Source of the DNA: Wurfbainia villosa
Lineage: Eukaryota > Streptophyta > Magnoliopsida > Zingiberales > Zingiberaceae
Direction of reading: 5' to 3'
DNA length: 64,000 nucleotides
Assembly: GCA_025175895.1 (NCBI GenBank)
Contig: CM045990.1
Span: 4,960,001 to 5,024,000, forward strand
In this document: piece by piece, positions 47,187-60,830 of the stretch
Layout of the letters: each line of letters begins with the position of its first letter
Position numbering within the stretch: the first letter of the stretch is position 1
Translations under genes and position numbers: made by a program
Notes under the pieces: model-generated
The model's database searches: none
The model's input: the letters and a program-made list of their open reading frames with translations, nothing else
Told to the model about the DNA's origin: nothing

Positions 47187-49397
47187 TGTTGGGATTTCAG
47201 AGGCATGGCGTGTGTGTGTTCGATCATGTTTCGTAAACATGAACACAATGAAGCAATAAAATAATAAATACTTCTATTTATTACAACACACACAACACGC
47301 ATGCATATTACAACAAGTGTAGACATAACCGTAAATTTAAATTTGCAATAAAAGGAAATTTATCTACGTTATACCTTTCGTATGACGTGTAGCGGGAACG
47401 GCATCAACCGGAACGATCCTCGCTAGAATCGTCTCTATCCGTATCCACGCCCAGTTCCTCGGGATGACTTCGCTAAGCCACGAGCTTCGTCTTCGTACGG
47501 GTTACTAGCCTCGTGTTGAAGACGACGTGATCGAGAGATGATCACGATCCGAATCAAAATTCGGATCATAATACGAGTTCTCAAAACTCGCTTCTCCGGA
47601 GAGGTATTCGTCAACCAATTGACGAATCCTTCGTCCTCCACCTCAGAGGATTACCGGAGATCGAATCCCCGGTAAGTTATCCGCTGTCGGAGCTCTAACC
47701 GTCGTCCAAACGATGCTCCGACGAGAGGAGAAGAAGCTGTCCAGAAAACTGGACAGCTTGGTGGAGGAGTAGGCGCCGGCCAAAACAAGGAAGCCAAGTG
47801 CTCACCTTTTCACCGAAGCCTAGGAAGATCACCGGAGGGTCGCCGGAGGATCATCACCGAAGCTTGGATGCCGAAGGAGCTGACGGCACACAACAACAAG
47901 TGGGTGGCAATGGAGGTTAGGCGGCACAACTTGGTTAAGCAACAACTAGGTTGGGCGGCAACTCCAAGCTAGGGTTTTTGGATTAGGGCTTAATTATCCA
48001 TTAAGCCCTCTTTTATAGAGAACTAATTCTCTTAATGGTTATTGGATCATAACCATTAGGCCCGTTAACCCGCTCCATTAAGATAAGTTAAAATAAACCA
48101 AACCATGATGGTTTATTTTAAGTTAAAACGAACCGAACCAACTTTTGGTTCATTCGTTTAAAATAAACCAAACCCTTTGGTTTATTCTCATCCATTGGAT
48201 TAGAACCAAACCATTTTGTTCAATCCATTATGTCTTCATAAGACACGGCCCATCCACGCTTCCATTGCGACTGAAACGATTTCATGCTCGCTTTATGTTT
48301 GGTCCAACCAAACCTAGTTTCTCTCGGTCTGAGAATCCCATTCTCTAGCTCATTTTAAATCCTTTGGATTACGCTCGTTGTGCGTCTGACCAAATAGGTT
48401 CTCGGTTTATGTTGGCCGTCTATAATTAACCATTAATTATAGAACAATCATGAGTGGCACCTAGTAGTACATCATGATCCCCAATTAACCGAAAAGATCA
48501 ACGGTTGATCTAGAACTATTTCTGAAACCCTTCAGTAGCTCGAATGATTCGTGCCCCATTCTCTTCACTCATCTTATACCCACTTGGTTCAGGACATGGT
48601 CTATAGTGTCAGTCCCCACTAAGCTGACTACGTCACACCTAGCCCAAGTATCATTTCCTCGTCCTACGGATTCTAGTTACTCCACATGTATCGAAGAGTA
48701 CCTTACTCTAAACATGTAATGCTTTGGCCAAAGACTTTAGTAACAATCCGACGAGGCCATGGGTATACATCTCCTCGCAAGGAGTGGTGAATCCTTTATA
48801 GGCTATTCAAACACCTTCGATCACTTCGACTTATACCCAATCATCCCGGGTCCACATCTCCTTAGAGATGCTTGCTTAAGATGTCAAAGCATAAGTCTCC
48901 ATGATCAAGATGACTTGAATATCGCAAGTCAAAGGAACATCGCACTTAAGCCACAGTAAGAACTTCATTGACATATCTATATATGCAGAGAACCATATGA
49001 AGTCTTACGGCTGGTCACTCCAATGAACTAGTTACCATAACTAGCATCCACGATTAACTCCGACATCACAATGTCTCCGGGTGAGAATCGGGCTTGGATA
49101 CACCAAGGAGTATACCTCGTGCTAGTCTCGGCTGAATTGATGGTGTCCAAATCCATCAATTCATCGACTAGGATAATTCCGATACATCACAATTACACAT
49201 GTAGAGATACTCACTAGTTGTGATCCAATCACAAATTCTCTCATGCTGTGAATCGTATCGTGGACATTCAGTAAATGAGTTTAAGATCCAATCAAATCCA
49301 TAAAACATGTATACTCAAATAGTGAATCTTCATTTATCATATAAATGGTTCATACATAAGGCGATTGCCTTAGGACATCTCTCATATATTACTAACA
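47187..49397 (-). repeat. Shared middle LTR of A2 (2211 bp)
   Basis: Starts TGTTGGGATTTCAG and ends ACTAACA. It is flanked on the left by the (damaged) PBS of the left copy and on the right by the PPT of the right copy, as expected for an LTR shared by two tandem elements. Local damage at 47160-47240, 47850-47950 and 49060-49150. Confidence 0.9.
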
Positions 49398-52300
49398 GAC
49401 TCCCACTTGGCCTAATGTCAATCGCTACAGTATCCAATACCATAAGCTCGAACATGACCCTCAAACTTATTTTGAGGTAATGCCTTAGTCAAGGGATCCG
49501 CTAAGTTCCTTTCAGTGGGAATTTTCTCGATTTGTATTTCGTTCCTCGATGATCTCTCGATAAGATGATAGCGGTGAAGCACATGTTTGATCAGATGAGA
49601 CCTTGGCTCTTCGCTGCAATTGCTCCATTATTGTCGCGATGAGACCGGTATTGCTTCAACAATGGCCGGAATCACACCAAGTTCATGAATGAACTTCTTG
49701 ATCCAAACCGCTTCCTTTGCTGCTTCCGAAGCTGCAATATATTCTGCCTCAGTGGTAGAATCCGCTACAGTCTCTTGTTTGGAACTTTTCCAACTCACTG
49801 CGCCCCCATTCAAGGTGAACACGTATCGGTGAGACACGGAATCATCCTTGCTCGGAAGGCGGCATCCGTATAACCGAGTATAACCATGTCACCTTCTCCA
49901 TATCTTAGGAACACTTCCTTAGTTCTTCTCAAGTACTTAAGGATTGTCTTAACATCCACCCAATGATCCATTCCTGGATCGGACTGGTTTCTGCTCGTGT
50001 CACTCAGAGCATACGATACATCGGGCCTCGTACATAACATAGCATACATGATAGATCCTATTGCGGATGCATAGGGAATCTTACTCATGCAAATCCTCTC
50101 ATCTTACGTGCGCGGACACATAGACTTGAAGGTGTACCCCATGCACGATGGGTAGGAAACCTTTCTTGGATTGACATGCTAAACCTCTTTGCACTTTTCG
50201 GTCTATATATGTAGGCTGCGAAAGACCAAGCAACCGTTTCGATCTATCTCTATAGATCTTAATCCAGGATGTAGGTTGCTTCTCCCAGTCTTTCATGGAG
50301 AATGTCTTGGATAACCAAACCTTAGCCATTGTAAGATTGAAACATCGTTTCCTATAAGTATATGTCATCGACATACAATACTAGGAATCTGTTGCCTCCC
50401 ACTAACCTTCTTGTACACACAAGGTTAAATGCGGATTTTGTGAGAAATCAAACTTTTGATTGTCTCATCAAAGCGGATATTCGACTCTGGATGCTTGCTT
50501 CAATCCATAAATGGACCGTCGCAATTTGCATACCTTGGTTTTATCAACCGATGTGAAACCCTCAGGCTGTATCATATACACGTCCTCGAGCAGGTTTCCA
50601 TTAATGAAAGCTGTTTTCACATCCATCTGCCATATCTCATAATCATAATGAGCAGCTATGGCCAGGAGCATCCGAATGGATTTAAGCATAGCTACAGGCG
50701 AATAGGTTTCGTCATAATCAACACCTTGTTTTTGACGATATCCTTTCGCCACCAATCTAGCCTTATATGTAATCACATTACCATCCATGTCGGTTTTCTT
50801 CTTGAAAACCCACTTGCACCCTATAGGCTTTATGCCTTGGTGGGTCAACCAAGTTCGAACTTGGTTTTCATACATGGAATCCATTTCGACTTTGGCACCA
50901 AGCCACTTATCCCTTTCGAACTTATCGGCACTTCTTCATAAGCTGGTAGGCTCCTCATCATCAATGAGTAACACGTCGTTCGATTCTCTTACGAAATCCA
51001 TATCTCTCGCCTGAATATTATGTTCTACCAGATCTACGAAGATGTGGTGTTACAATAGGTCCAAATTGATTGCTCATCACTATGAGTTGCCTACCGTCAG
51101 TGCTTCACTGTGTATCTCATCAATGTCTATTTGAGTCTCTCGAGCCTCCTCAAGCTCGACGACACTCCCACTGCTTTCTTGCAAGAGAAACTCTTCTAGA
51201 AACACAAAGATGCCTTGAAACAAACACCTTTTGTTCCACAGATGATAGAATTGGTAACCCTTGTTTCCTTAGGGTATCCAATAAATAGACATTTATCGAC
51301 TTAGCATCCAATTTGTCCGATACACCGCTCACATAAGCAGACAACCCCATATCTTCAAGTAAGATACATGAGGTTTCTTACTATTCCATATCTCATATGG
51401 AGTAGTTGAGACTACCTTGGTAGGCATTCTGTTTAACAAGTAAACAGCTGTCTGAAGTGCATAGCCCCAAAAGGACTTGGGAAGAGTCGCATGATTCATC
51501 ATTGACCTGACCATGTCCAACAAGGTCCTAAGTACGCCTCGATACACCATTATGTCAGGTGTATATGGCAGAGTCCATTGAGACAATATACCATTGTCTC
51601 TTAGGTAATCAAGAAACTCCTGACTTAAGTATTCACCACCTCGATCCGATCGAAGTATTTTAATACACTTGTCATGTTGTTTCTCTACTTCATTTCTGAA
51701 TTCTTTGAACCTTTCAAAGGCTTCAGACTTGTGTTTCATCAAGAACACATACCCAAACCGTGAGTGATCATCGGTGAAGGTAATGAAGTAGCTATAGCCT
51801 CCTAAAGCTTGAGTTGACATAGGTCCACATACATCAGTATGTATTAGACCTAGTAACTCTCCCACTCGTTCACCTTTTCCAGTAAAAGGTAACTTAGTCA
51901 TCTTGCCTTTTAAGCATGATTCGCATGTATCGTATGAATCCAATTCAAACGATTCCAGAATTCCACATCGGTGTAATTCGGACATGCGTTTCTTGCTTAT
52001 ATGGCCAAGACGACAATGCCACATATAGGAGTCTATTTGATTATCCTTTCGAGCACGCGTGTTGCTCGCTTCGATATTGAAAATGTCACCGATACGCCCA
52101 ACGATAAATGCCATTACTCAAGGTTCCTCCATAAAGTACGCCATTTAAAGTTATATAACAACAATTGTTACTAAACGTAAATGGAAACCATTTCTATTTA
52201 AACAAGAAATAGAAACAATGTTCTTTATTAGAGAAGGAACATAATAGCAATTGTCCTTCTAAGACTAGTCCACTAGGAGCTTCAAAGAAATAAGTTCCGA

Positions 52301-53282
52301 TGGCGACTGCAAAGAACCTTTGCTCCATTGCCAACTCGCAAATTTGACTCTCCGACAAGTCTTCTTCTATTCCTTAGCCCCAGATGTCATTACATATATG
52401 TGAGCCACACCCAGTATCCAATACCCAAGTGTCCAAGGAAATAAAATGACAATCAATAACGAAGATACCTGAAGAGGATGGGGCATCTGATGCCTTCTTC
52501 TTCTTCATGGACTCAAGATAAATCTTGCGCTTTCTTCGCCAAGGCCTTCCTTGCCATAAAGGATGGCAAGTGCCCTTTTACCGGGTTCCGCTTTCTTTGC
52601 CTTTTGTTCTTTCCTTTCTCGCTTCTTTTGCCTTCCTCTTAGAACCTTTCTTTGAGGAATCAACTAATGTAACCGCCTTTCTCCTCATGCTTCATGTAAG
52701 GCTCCACAGCCAAGATATCGAGGAGCTCTGAATGGTGGATTCCAATTTGTTCATCCGATAGTTCATCACAAATTGCGAGAAACTCTTGGGCATACAATGC
52801 AGAATTAAGTCAATACTTAACTCATGATCCATCACAAAACCGAGGGTAGCTAGCCGCTCGATGTACCCGTTCATCTTTAGCACAAACTGCACTACAGACG
52901 AACCTTCTTGCATCTTCATGGTGAAGAGGAGCCTAGAGACCTCGAACCTTTCGGATCTCGCTTGCTCATCGAACAACTCATGAAGATGGAAGACCATAGT
53001 ATTAGCATCCATATGCTCATGCTGCTTTTGCTACTCAGGTACCATCGCCGCTAGCATGATGCAACTCGCCAGCTCAGAATCTGCCACATGCTTCTGATAG
53101 ACCAACATTTGGTCTGGAGTTGCATCGTCCTTAGGACGGTCAGGAAGAGGCTCTTCAAGGACATATGCAAGCTTTTCCACCTTGAGAACAATTCTCAGGT
53201 TTCTAAGCCAGTCCAAGAAGTTAGGCCCAGTCAGTTTGTTCGAATCCAAAATAGTGCGCAAATTCAAAGACGTCATGATCAA
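49398..53282 (-). pseudogene. A2 gag-pol, right internal copy, heavily indel-damaged
   Basis: Recognisable pieces in coding order: gag from 53282 with the shared TAG near 53029; a damaged knuckle near 52550; protease near 52400; integrase 52100-51340 (largely intact, HTDVCGP and SDRGGEYL present); RT pieces 50884-50100; RNase H 50088-49628. Many 1-4 base indels and substitutions break every domain except parts of gag and integrase. They cluster in patches and mostly fall on CAG or CTG trinucleotides of the left copy, while stretches such as 51360-52080 and 52740-53500 are almost identical to it. Confidence 0.88.
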
Positions 53283-54542
53283 TTTATTGACCTAGAAATA
53301 CAAAACGAGCAAATATGAGAAAATTATTTTAAAATGCATCAATATACATTTATAAATCCCATTCATTTTTCGAATTTCAAAAACCCCAAAATCACTTCAG
53401 GAGATCGTAGGTCCATCTCCGAATGGGCTGATATCCATCATAGTTATGAACAACCTTGGAGAGAGTCCAACAAGTCATTCGTAACTACGACGGTAGGTAT
53501 CAACTATACCGATTGCATATCACGTATATGCAACTATCACAATGTGCTATCAACTAATTGAATGTTCACACATACATCGGGTTGTTAACACATTAACAAG
53601 TATGCATCATATGCATAGCACCCAACTTCACCTCCCTTTACATCGACCTTGGAGAGAGTCCAACAAGCCGATGCTCCAGGTTAAAGCCAACCCATTAATC
53701 GAGAAATAGTTTTAATATGGTTAGGCGCATTCAACCAATTAGCCCAGCTTGGAGAGAGTCCAACAACCAAAGCTAACGATTGACCTCGACTCTTACCATA
53801 TTAGTATTAAACTATTCCATGGTTTGAACATGTTCGGGTTGAGTAGGGCTTGGAGAGAGTCCAACAACCCAAACAAGAAAGCGGAACTCGGTTCTAACCA
53901 TATTAATGGAAGGTGTAAGCTTTAATATTGTTTAAGGGTTTTTATGTCTCATCCTCTTTGCATGCAAATAACTATTATCTACATGGCATGGCATACATGG
54001 TATACATCTACATGTCACGACATGGCATAATGTTATGCATCTAATGCAATTACATGGCATACAATTATGTCATGTATATATTTCCTTATATGTCATAACT
54101 ATTTATGGAAATAAAATATGTTTAAGATTTGATTCTCCAAATCAAATCATAATTAAATTAGGAAACAAATTTCCAAATCTAATCACATATTTTATTCATG
54201 GAATTATTTGATTAAGGAAAATCTATTTAGGAAACCAATTTCCTAAATCATTAAAACTACTTATGGAAATAAAATATTTAAGATTTGATTTCCCAAATCA
54301 AATCATGATTAAATTAGGAAACAAATTTCCAGAATCTAATCAAATATTTTATTTATGGAAAATATCAATTTCCATAAATACTTCAACTTTCCAAAAGTGG
54401 AAGATTTCCATAAATACTTCTAGACTTTCCAAAATTGAAAAATTTCCATAAATACTTCTAAATTTCCAAAATTAGAAAATTTCCAGAAATACATTATGAC
54501 TATCGCAAAACCATTTTACAATTATGTAGAAACACAACCTGG
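53283..54542 (-). other. 5' leader of right A2 copy
   Basis: The four TTGGAGAGAGTCCAA stem-loops are kept (near 53455, 53648, 53749 and 53849), as is the AT-rich block. Intact PBS (GGCTCTGATACCA) at 54542-54554. Confidence 0.8.
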
Positions 54543-54555
54543 GCTCTGATACCAC

Positions 54556-56780
54556 TGTTGGGTTTCCGGCACCGCGGCGTGTGTGTGTTCGATCATGTTT
54601 CGTAAACATGAACACAGCAGAAGCAATAAAAATAATAAATACTCCTATTTATTACAACACACACAACACACGCATGCATATTACAACAAGTGTAGACATA
54701 ACCGTAAATTTAAATTTGCAATAAAAGGAAATTTATCTACGTTATACCTTTCGTATGACGTGTAGCGGGAACGGCATCAACCGGAACGATCCTCGCTAGA
54801 ATCGTCTCTATCCGTATCCACACCGAGTTCCTCGGGATGACTTCGCTAAGCCACGAGCTTCGTCTTCGTACGGGTTACTAGCCTCGTGTTGAAGACGACG
54901 TGATCGAGAGATGATCACGATCCGAATCCAAATTCGGATCCTAATACGAGTTCTCAAAACTCGCTTCTCCGGAGAGGTATTCGTCAACCAATTGACGAAT
55001 CCTTCGTCCTCCACCTCAGAGGATTACCGGAGATCGAATCCCCGGTAAGTTATCCGCTGTCGGAGCTCTAACCGTCGTCCAAACGACGCTCCGACGAGAG
55101 GAGAAGAAGCTGTCCAGAAAACTGGACAGCTTGGTGGAGGAGTAGGCGCCGGCCAAAACAAGGAAGCCAAGTGCTCACCTTTTCACCGAAGCCTAGGAAG
55201 ATCACCGGAGGGTCGCCGGAGGATCACCGGCTGAAGCTTGGACGCCGGCAAGGAGCTAGACAGCAGCACAACAAGCTGGGCGGCAATGTTGGTTGGGCGG
55301 CACAACTTGGTTGGGCGGCACAACTAGGTTGGGCGGCAACTCCAAGCTAGGGTTTTTGGATTAGGGCTTAATTATCAATTAAGCCCTCTTTTATAGAGAA
55401 CTAATTCTCTTAATGGTTATTGGATCATAACCATTAGGCCCATTAACCCGCTCCATTAAGATAAGTTAAAATAAACCAAACCATGATGGTTTATTTTAAG
55501 TTAAAACGAACCGAACCAACTTTTGATTCATTCGTTTAAAATAAACCAAACCCTTTGGTTTATTCTCCTCCATTGGATTAGAACCAAACCATTTTGGTTC
55601 ATCCATTATGTCTTCATAAGACATGGCCCATCCACGCTTCCATTGCGACTGAAATGATTTCATGCTCGCTTTATGTTTGGTCCAACCAAACCTAGTTTCT
55701 CTCGGTCTGAGAATCCCATTCTCTAGCTCGTTTTAAATCCTTTGGATTACGCTCGTTGTGCGTGTGACCAAATAGGTTCTCGGTTTATGTTGGCCATCTA
55801 TAATTAACCATTAATTATAGAACGATCATGAGTGGCACCTAGTAGTACATCATGATCCCCAATTAACCGAAAAGATCAACGGTTGATCCAGAACTATTTA
55901 CGAAACCCTTGGCTCGAATGATTCGTGCCCCATTCCCTTCACTCATCTTATACCCACTTGGTTCAGGACATGGTCTATAGTGTCAGTCCCCACTAGGCTG
56001 ACTACGTCACACCTAGCCCAAGTATCATTTCCTCGTCCTACGGATTCTAGTTACTCCACATGTATCAAAGAGTACCTTACTCTAAACATGTAATGCTTTG
56101 GCCAAAGACTTTAGTAACAATCCGACGAGAGGCCATGGGTATACATCTCCTCGCAAGGAGTGGTGAATCCTTTATAGGCTATTCAAACACCTTCGATCAC
56201 TTCGACTTATACCCAATCATCCCGGGTCCACATCTCCTTAGAGATGCTTGCTTAAGATGTCAAAGCATAAGTTTCCATGATCAAGATGACTTGAATACCG
56301 CAAGTCAAAGGAACATCGCACTTAAGCCACAGTAAGAACTTCATTGACATATCTATATATGCAGAGAACCATATGAAGTCTTACGGCTGGTCACTCCAAT
56401 GAACTAGTTACCATAACTAGCATCCACGATTAACTCCGGACATCACTATGTCTCCAGCCAGTGAGAAACAGCTGCTTGGATACACCAAGGAGTATACCTC
56501 ATGCTAGTCTCGACAGAATTGATGGTGTCCAAATCCATCAATTCATCGACTAGGGATAATTCCGATACATCACAATTACACATGTAGAGATACTCACTAG
56601 TTTTGATCCAATCACAAATTCTCTCATGCTGTGAATCGCATCGTGGACATTCAGTAAATGAGTTTAAGATCCAATCAAATACATGAAACATGTATACTCA
56701 AATAGTGAATCTTCATTTATCATATAAATGGTTCATACATAAGGCGATTGCCTTAGGACATCTCTCATATATTACTAACA
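54556..56780 (-). repeat. Right LTR of A2 (2225 bp)
   Basis: Starts TGTTGGGTTTCCGGC and ends ACTAACA. It aligns closely with the left A2 LTR, and far better than either does with the patches in the middle LTR. Confidence 0.92.
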
Positions 56781-56852
56781 CTGAATGGTTAGGGCATTTC
56801 CTGAGCAGTGTATTCATTTCCCGAGCAATATGTTCATTTCTCGAGCAGTGCA
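56781..56852 (+). repeat. Continuation of the G-type repeat between A2 and A3
   Basis: Seventy-two bases with three TTTCCCGAGCAGTGTATTCA-like units, identical in type to bases 1-80 of the window. Confidence 0.7.
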
Positions 56853-58383
56853 TGTTGGGTTTCAAGCACCATGGCGAGTGTGTGTTTGAACATGTTTCGT
56901 AAACATGTGCACAGCGGAAGAATTAAAAAGTAATAAATCTTATTTATTACAACACACACATCACACGCATGCATAGTACAACATGTGTAGACATAATCGT
57001 AGTTTCAAATTTTACAATAAAAGGAAATTATACTAGTTATACCTGACGTATCACGTGCAGTGAAAATGACATCAACCGTAGCAACTCGCGCTAGAATCGC
57101 CTCTATCCGTATCCACACCAAGTACTGTCGGGATAGCTTCACCAAGTTACGAGCCTCGTCTTTATAGGAGTCACTAGTCTCGTGTTGAAGACGATGTGAT
57201 CGAGAGAAGATCACAATCCGAATCGAATTCGGATTTGAAAACTAGTCCCCATAAACTCGCTTCTCCAGAGAGGTATTCATCAACCGGTTGATGAATCCTT
57301 GGTCCTCCACCTATGAGGATTACCAAAGATCCAATCCCCGACAATAAAGTCGCTGTCGGAGCTCCAAAAACTGTCCAAACGACACTCCGACAAGAAGGAA
57401 ACAAGCTGTCCAAAAATAGGACAGCTTGGTGGAGGACTTGGCGCTGGCCAAAGGGAGAGGGTCGGCTAGTCCTTGGTCACCAGAGCCAAGGAGGGTCGCC
57501 GGAGGATGGCAGGCAACAGGTGGCAGCATCCAGCCAAGGAGGGCGGCAGCAAGATTGGGCAGCAACCTTGTTGGGCGGCAAGGAGAGGAGAAGGGCTTGG
57601 GTGGCTAGGGTTTCCAACACACAAGTTATCCAAGAAAAACCCTTAAGCCATGTTTTATAGAGAACACATTCTCCTAATGGTTATTGGTTCATAACCAAAA
57701 CCCGTTAACCCACTCCAATAGCTTAAGTTAAAATAAACCGAACCGAGTTGGTCTATTTTAAGTTAAAACGAACCGAATCAACTTTGGTTCATTCGTTTAA
57801 AACAAACCAAACCCCTTTGGTTTATTCTCCACCATTAGATTAGAACCAAACCAATTTGGTTCATCCATCATGTCTTCATAAGACTTGGCATATCTATGCT
57901 TCCTTTGCGACTGAAATCATTTCATGTTCACTCCTTATTTGGTCCAACCAAACCTTGTTTCTCTCAATCTGAGAATCTCATTCTCAAGCTCATTTTAAAT
58001 CCTTCAGATTATGCTCGTTGTGCGTGCAACCAAATAGGTTCTCGATTTATGTTGGTCATCTATAATTAACCATTAATTATAGAATGATCATGAGTGGTAC
58101 CTAGTAGTATATCATGATCCCCAATTAATTAAAAAATCAATGGTTGATCCAGAACCATTTCTGAAACCCTTCAGCAGCTACAATGAATCGTGCCTCGTTC
58201 CCTTCACGCATCTTATACCCACTTGGTTCAAGACATGGTCTATAGTGTCAGTCCCCACTAGGTCGACTATGCCACACCTAGCCCAAGTATCATTTCCTCG
58301 TCCTACGGATTCTAGTTACTGCACATGCATCTAAGAGTACCTTACTCTAAACATGTAATGCTTTGGTCAAAGACTTTAGTAAC
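56853..58383 (-). mobile_element. Diverged A-family LTR A3, cut by element F
   Basis: Starts TGTTGGGTTTCAAGC and follows the A LTR with many substitutions and indels as far as AGACTTTAGTAAC, where the F terminus TGTGGGGG begins. The remaining third should lie beyond F, outside the window. The minus-strand TATA is retained near 57650. It is older than A1 and A2 by eye. Confidence 0.85.
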
Positions 58384-59676
58384 TGTGGGGGATTGGATCG
58401 GTGTGTATTGGCCGGCTAGAGGGGGGTGAATAACCCTCTTCGTACGATGATGGAATTTGCTCGTCTACAAAATCGTTAGCACAAGCAGAATACTAATAAA
58501 CAAGCAAACAAAACAACAAATGCAAAGACAAACAATGCTAACACAATATGTAACGTGGTTCACGGCTACGCTGCTAATCCACGATCCTCGATTCGTCCAA
58601 GGTGAATCACTCCTTTGCCAAATCCACTAGATCTCTCCTTTGCACAAAGCTAGGTGGAGGTAACCCTTACAACTCAAGAACACTCCTTCTTTTACAATTG
58701 ATGTGAAAGAAACTAGAAGAAGGAGTTTATCACTTGTAGAGCACTTGGATGATGGTTTGGAATATAAGCATTAGCTATCCAAAAGCCCACACCCTCTCTT
58801 TTTATAGAGAGGGCTGATTTCTTCCTGTTGGTCGCCACCAGTCGACTGCTGCCCTTGGTAGTCGACTGTCACCACTACAACGACCTTCGAACATGTTGGA
58901 TCCCGACTATTGTAGTCCAACGGATCCCTTGGCAGTCGACTGATGTAACCATCAGTCGACTGCTGCCTCCGTAGTCGACTGCCCAGTCCGCTACGAGTGG
59001 TTATGTGGCCCAAACCCTCTTGACTAGTCGATTCGCTGCATCGTCGATCGATGAATCTTTGGTAGTCGATCGCCAACATATGGCGGTCGATCGATGGCCC
59101 AAAAATACTCGATCGGATACGGTCGAACTCAGAACTCATTCGACTCGAGTAGTCATTGCCATTCCATGGCGGATCGGCGTGTGTCGTGAAACTCAAACTT
59201 AACATTCATTTGAGCTTTCGACGGTCGGGTTAAACCTCAACCCTTGCGATCGAGCCTCCGACACTCAGCCATTCGGCCAAGTTCACCTAATGAGCTATTT
59301 ACAATTCACTCATTCTCTCATCTCACTCGAAGTCCCTCACCGAAGCTCTCTTCGTTCGCGGCCACGTCCCTTGGCAGCATCAGGCGCACGACTCTGCAAT
59401 GCTCCTTCGCGTCTCTTTCCTTCGAAGTCTGCTTCCTTGGCTTCACTTTAAGTCATCTCGTCCGGCGGTCCCTCGGCAACATCAAGCACACGGCTCTGCA
59501 ATGCTCCTTCTCCGACTCAAGCACGAGGTTGTGAGTGGTGAATCTGCCAAAGCTTCATGTGCGAATTACTAAGTCCTGCACGACTTCAACGCACATATCA
59601 AATCACAATAATAAACTAACTTAAACCCTTTGCCACACACATCAAAACCATATCACGGCAAGAGATTGCCCTAACA
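58384..59676 (-). repeat. 3' LTR of F (1293 bp)
   Basis: Starts TGTGGGGGATTGG and ends GATTGCCCTAACA. Features: TAACGTGGTTCACGG near 58550, minus-strand CTCTATAAAAAGAGAGG near 58793-58809, CAGTCGACTG palindromes at 58838-58985. At 59030-59130 GTCGATCGATGG-like sequence stands where palindromes would be expected. Confidence 0.88.
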
Positions 59677-60830
59677 ATCTCCCCCTTTTTGATGTATGGC
59701 AATCCGTTTAAGTTAGGTAAAAACATTTGATAAAATATTAAGGAAAGAAAGCATGTGAATAACATGATTAGCAACTCTCCCTCTTAATACATGAAACTCC
59801 CCCTAAATATAATTCCCCCTTACTTAAACATATATATTTCTTTCCCTTTAACACCATCAAAAATAATTAACAAAGTTTATACAGCATGACATCAAGTCTA
59901 GAGAGAAACATAAACCAAAAACATACCATAAAACCGTGTATCAGAAGTTGCTGGGCATTTTTTCAAGTGAGCAGTCGACTGTTATCAGTATGGCAGTCGA
60001 CTGGCATAATGAAATCCGAATTTCTAATTTTCTGGATGAATTTCAGAAATACACTATAAATTCTAGAAAATTCAAAAAATAGTGAAATTTGGGGAACACA
60101 TTTATTTTAGGGTTATTTATCAATGAAAAATAGTTTTCCATGAAAAAACATTATATTTTCAAGGATTTGCCAAAAATCCAAAAGCTTCAAAAACAACTAG
60201 TGTTTTGATCAAGTTTGTATCCATTTTAATATCTAGTTTTGCTTTGGATTGTTTCAAAACATGAACATGCAGATTTTAAAGTAAGAAATTATTTTGAAAA
60301 CATATGAAATATCCAACTATGATCTTTGGGCAATATGTCTATGAATTAAACATAAGCCTTCCCCATGATTGGTTTATGATTGCTATTTTAATACCTTAAA
60401 TGACCATCTAAATGCCATATGCATTAGTGGACATTTGTATCATCCTAACATATCACTCATGCTAAGTTTTCAATCAAGGTAGCCTATGGTGAGTGTGAGA
60501 TGCATCCTAAAGGTATTTGTATACACTTAACCATTAATTTCATGCAATTCTATCAAGGTTAAGTATCATCCTATCATTCCACATGATCATAAAGACATAT
60601 ATGGATAAATTTCACATTATGATCATGAAACAAATGTATTCATCAAATTGTGATGATGCATTAGGTATTACATCATGATAATAAGGCAAATATCACCTAA
60701 AGCATGATTTATCTATTTATAGGTGCATTATCATCACCTAACACTATTTCAAAAATGTTGTCCCGCCATCCTAAGTCAACCAACATATGATATAGATAAA
60801 TTCCATATGGTTGACTATCCTAGGGTTTTC
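59677..60830 (-). other. Noncoding 3' region of F with several polypurine tracts
   Basis: Minus-strand AAAAAGGGGGAGAT abuts the LTR. More purine tracts lie at about 59776, 59800 and 59814. One CAGTCGACTG is at 59992. AT-rich, no ORF, no pol trace; gag follows at 60831. Confidence 0.7.

Larger units (their letters stand above)
39750..56780 (-). mobile_element. Tandem A-family array A2: LTR-internal-LTR-internal-LTR
   Basis: Three LTRs (39750-41967, 47187-49397, 54556-56780) alternate with two internal regions (41968-47186 and 49398-54555), all on the minus strand. The outer flanks carry one 5-bp duplication, CCGAA (39745-39749) and CTGAA (56781-56785), with one mismatch, and G-type repeat DNA resumes on both sides. 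Both internal copies share a gag nonsense codon absent from A1 (near 45652 and 53029). This points to duplication of one copy rather than two insertions. The right copy carries many small indels. Confidence 0.9.
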
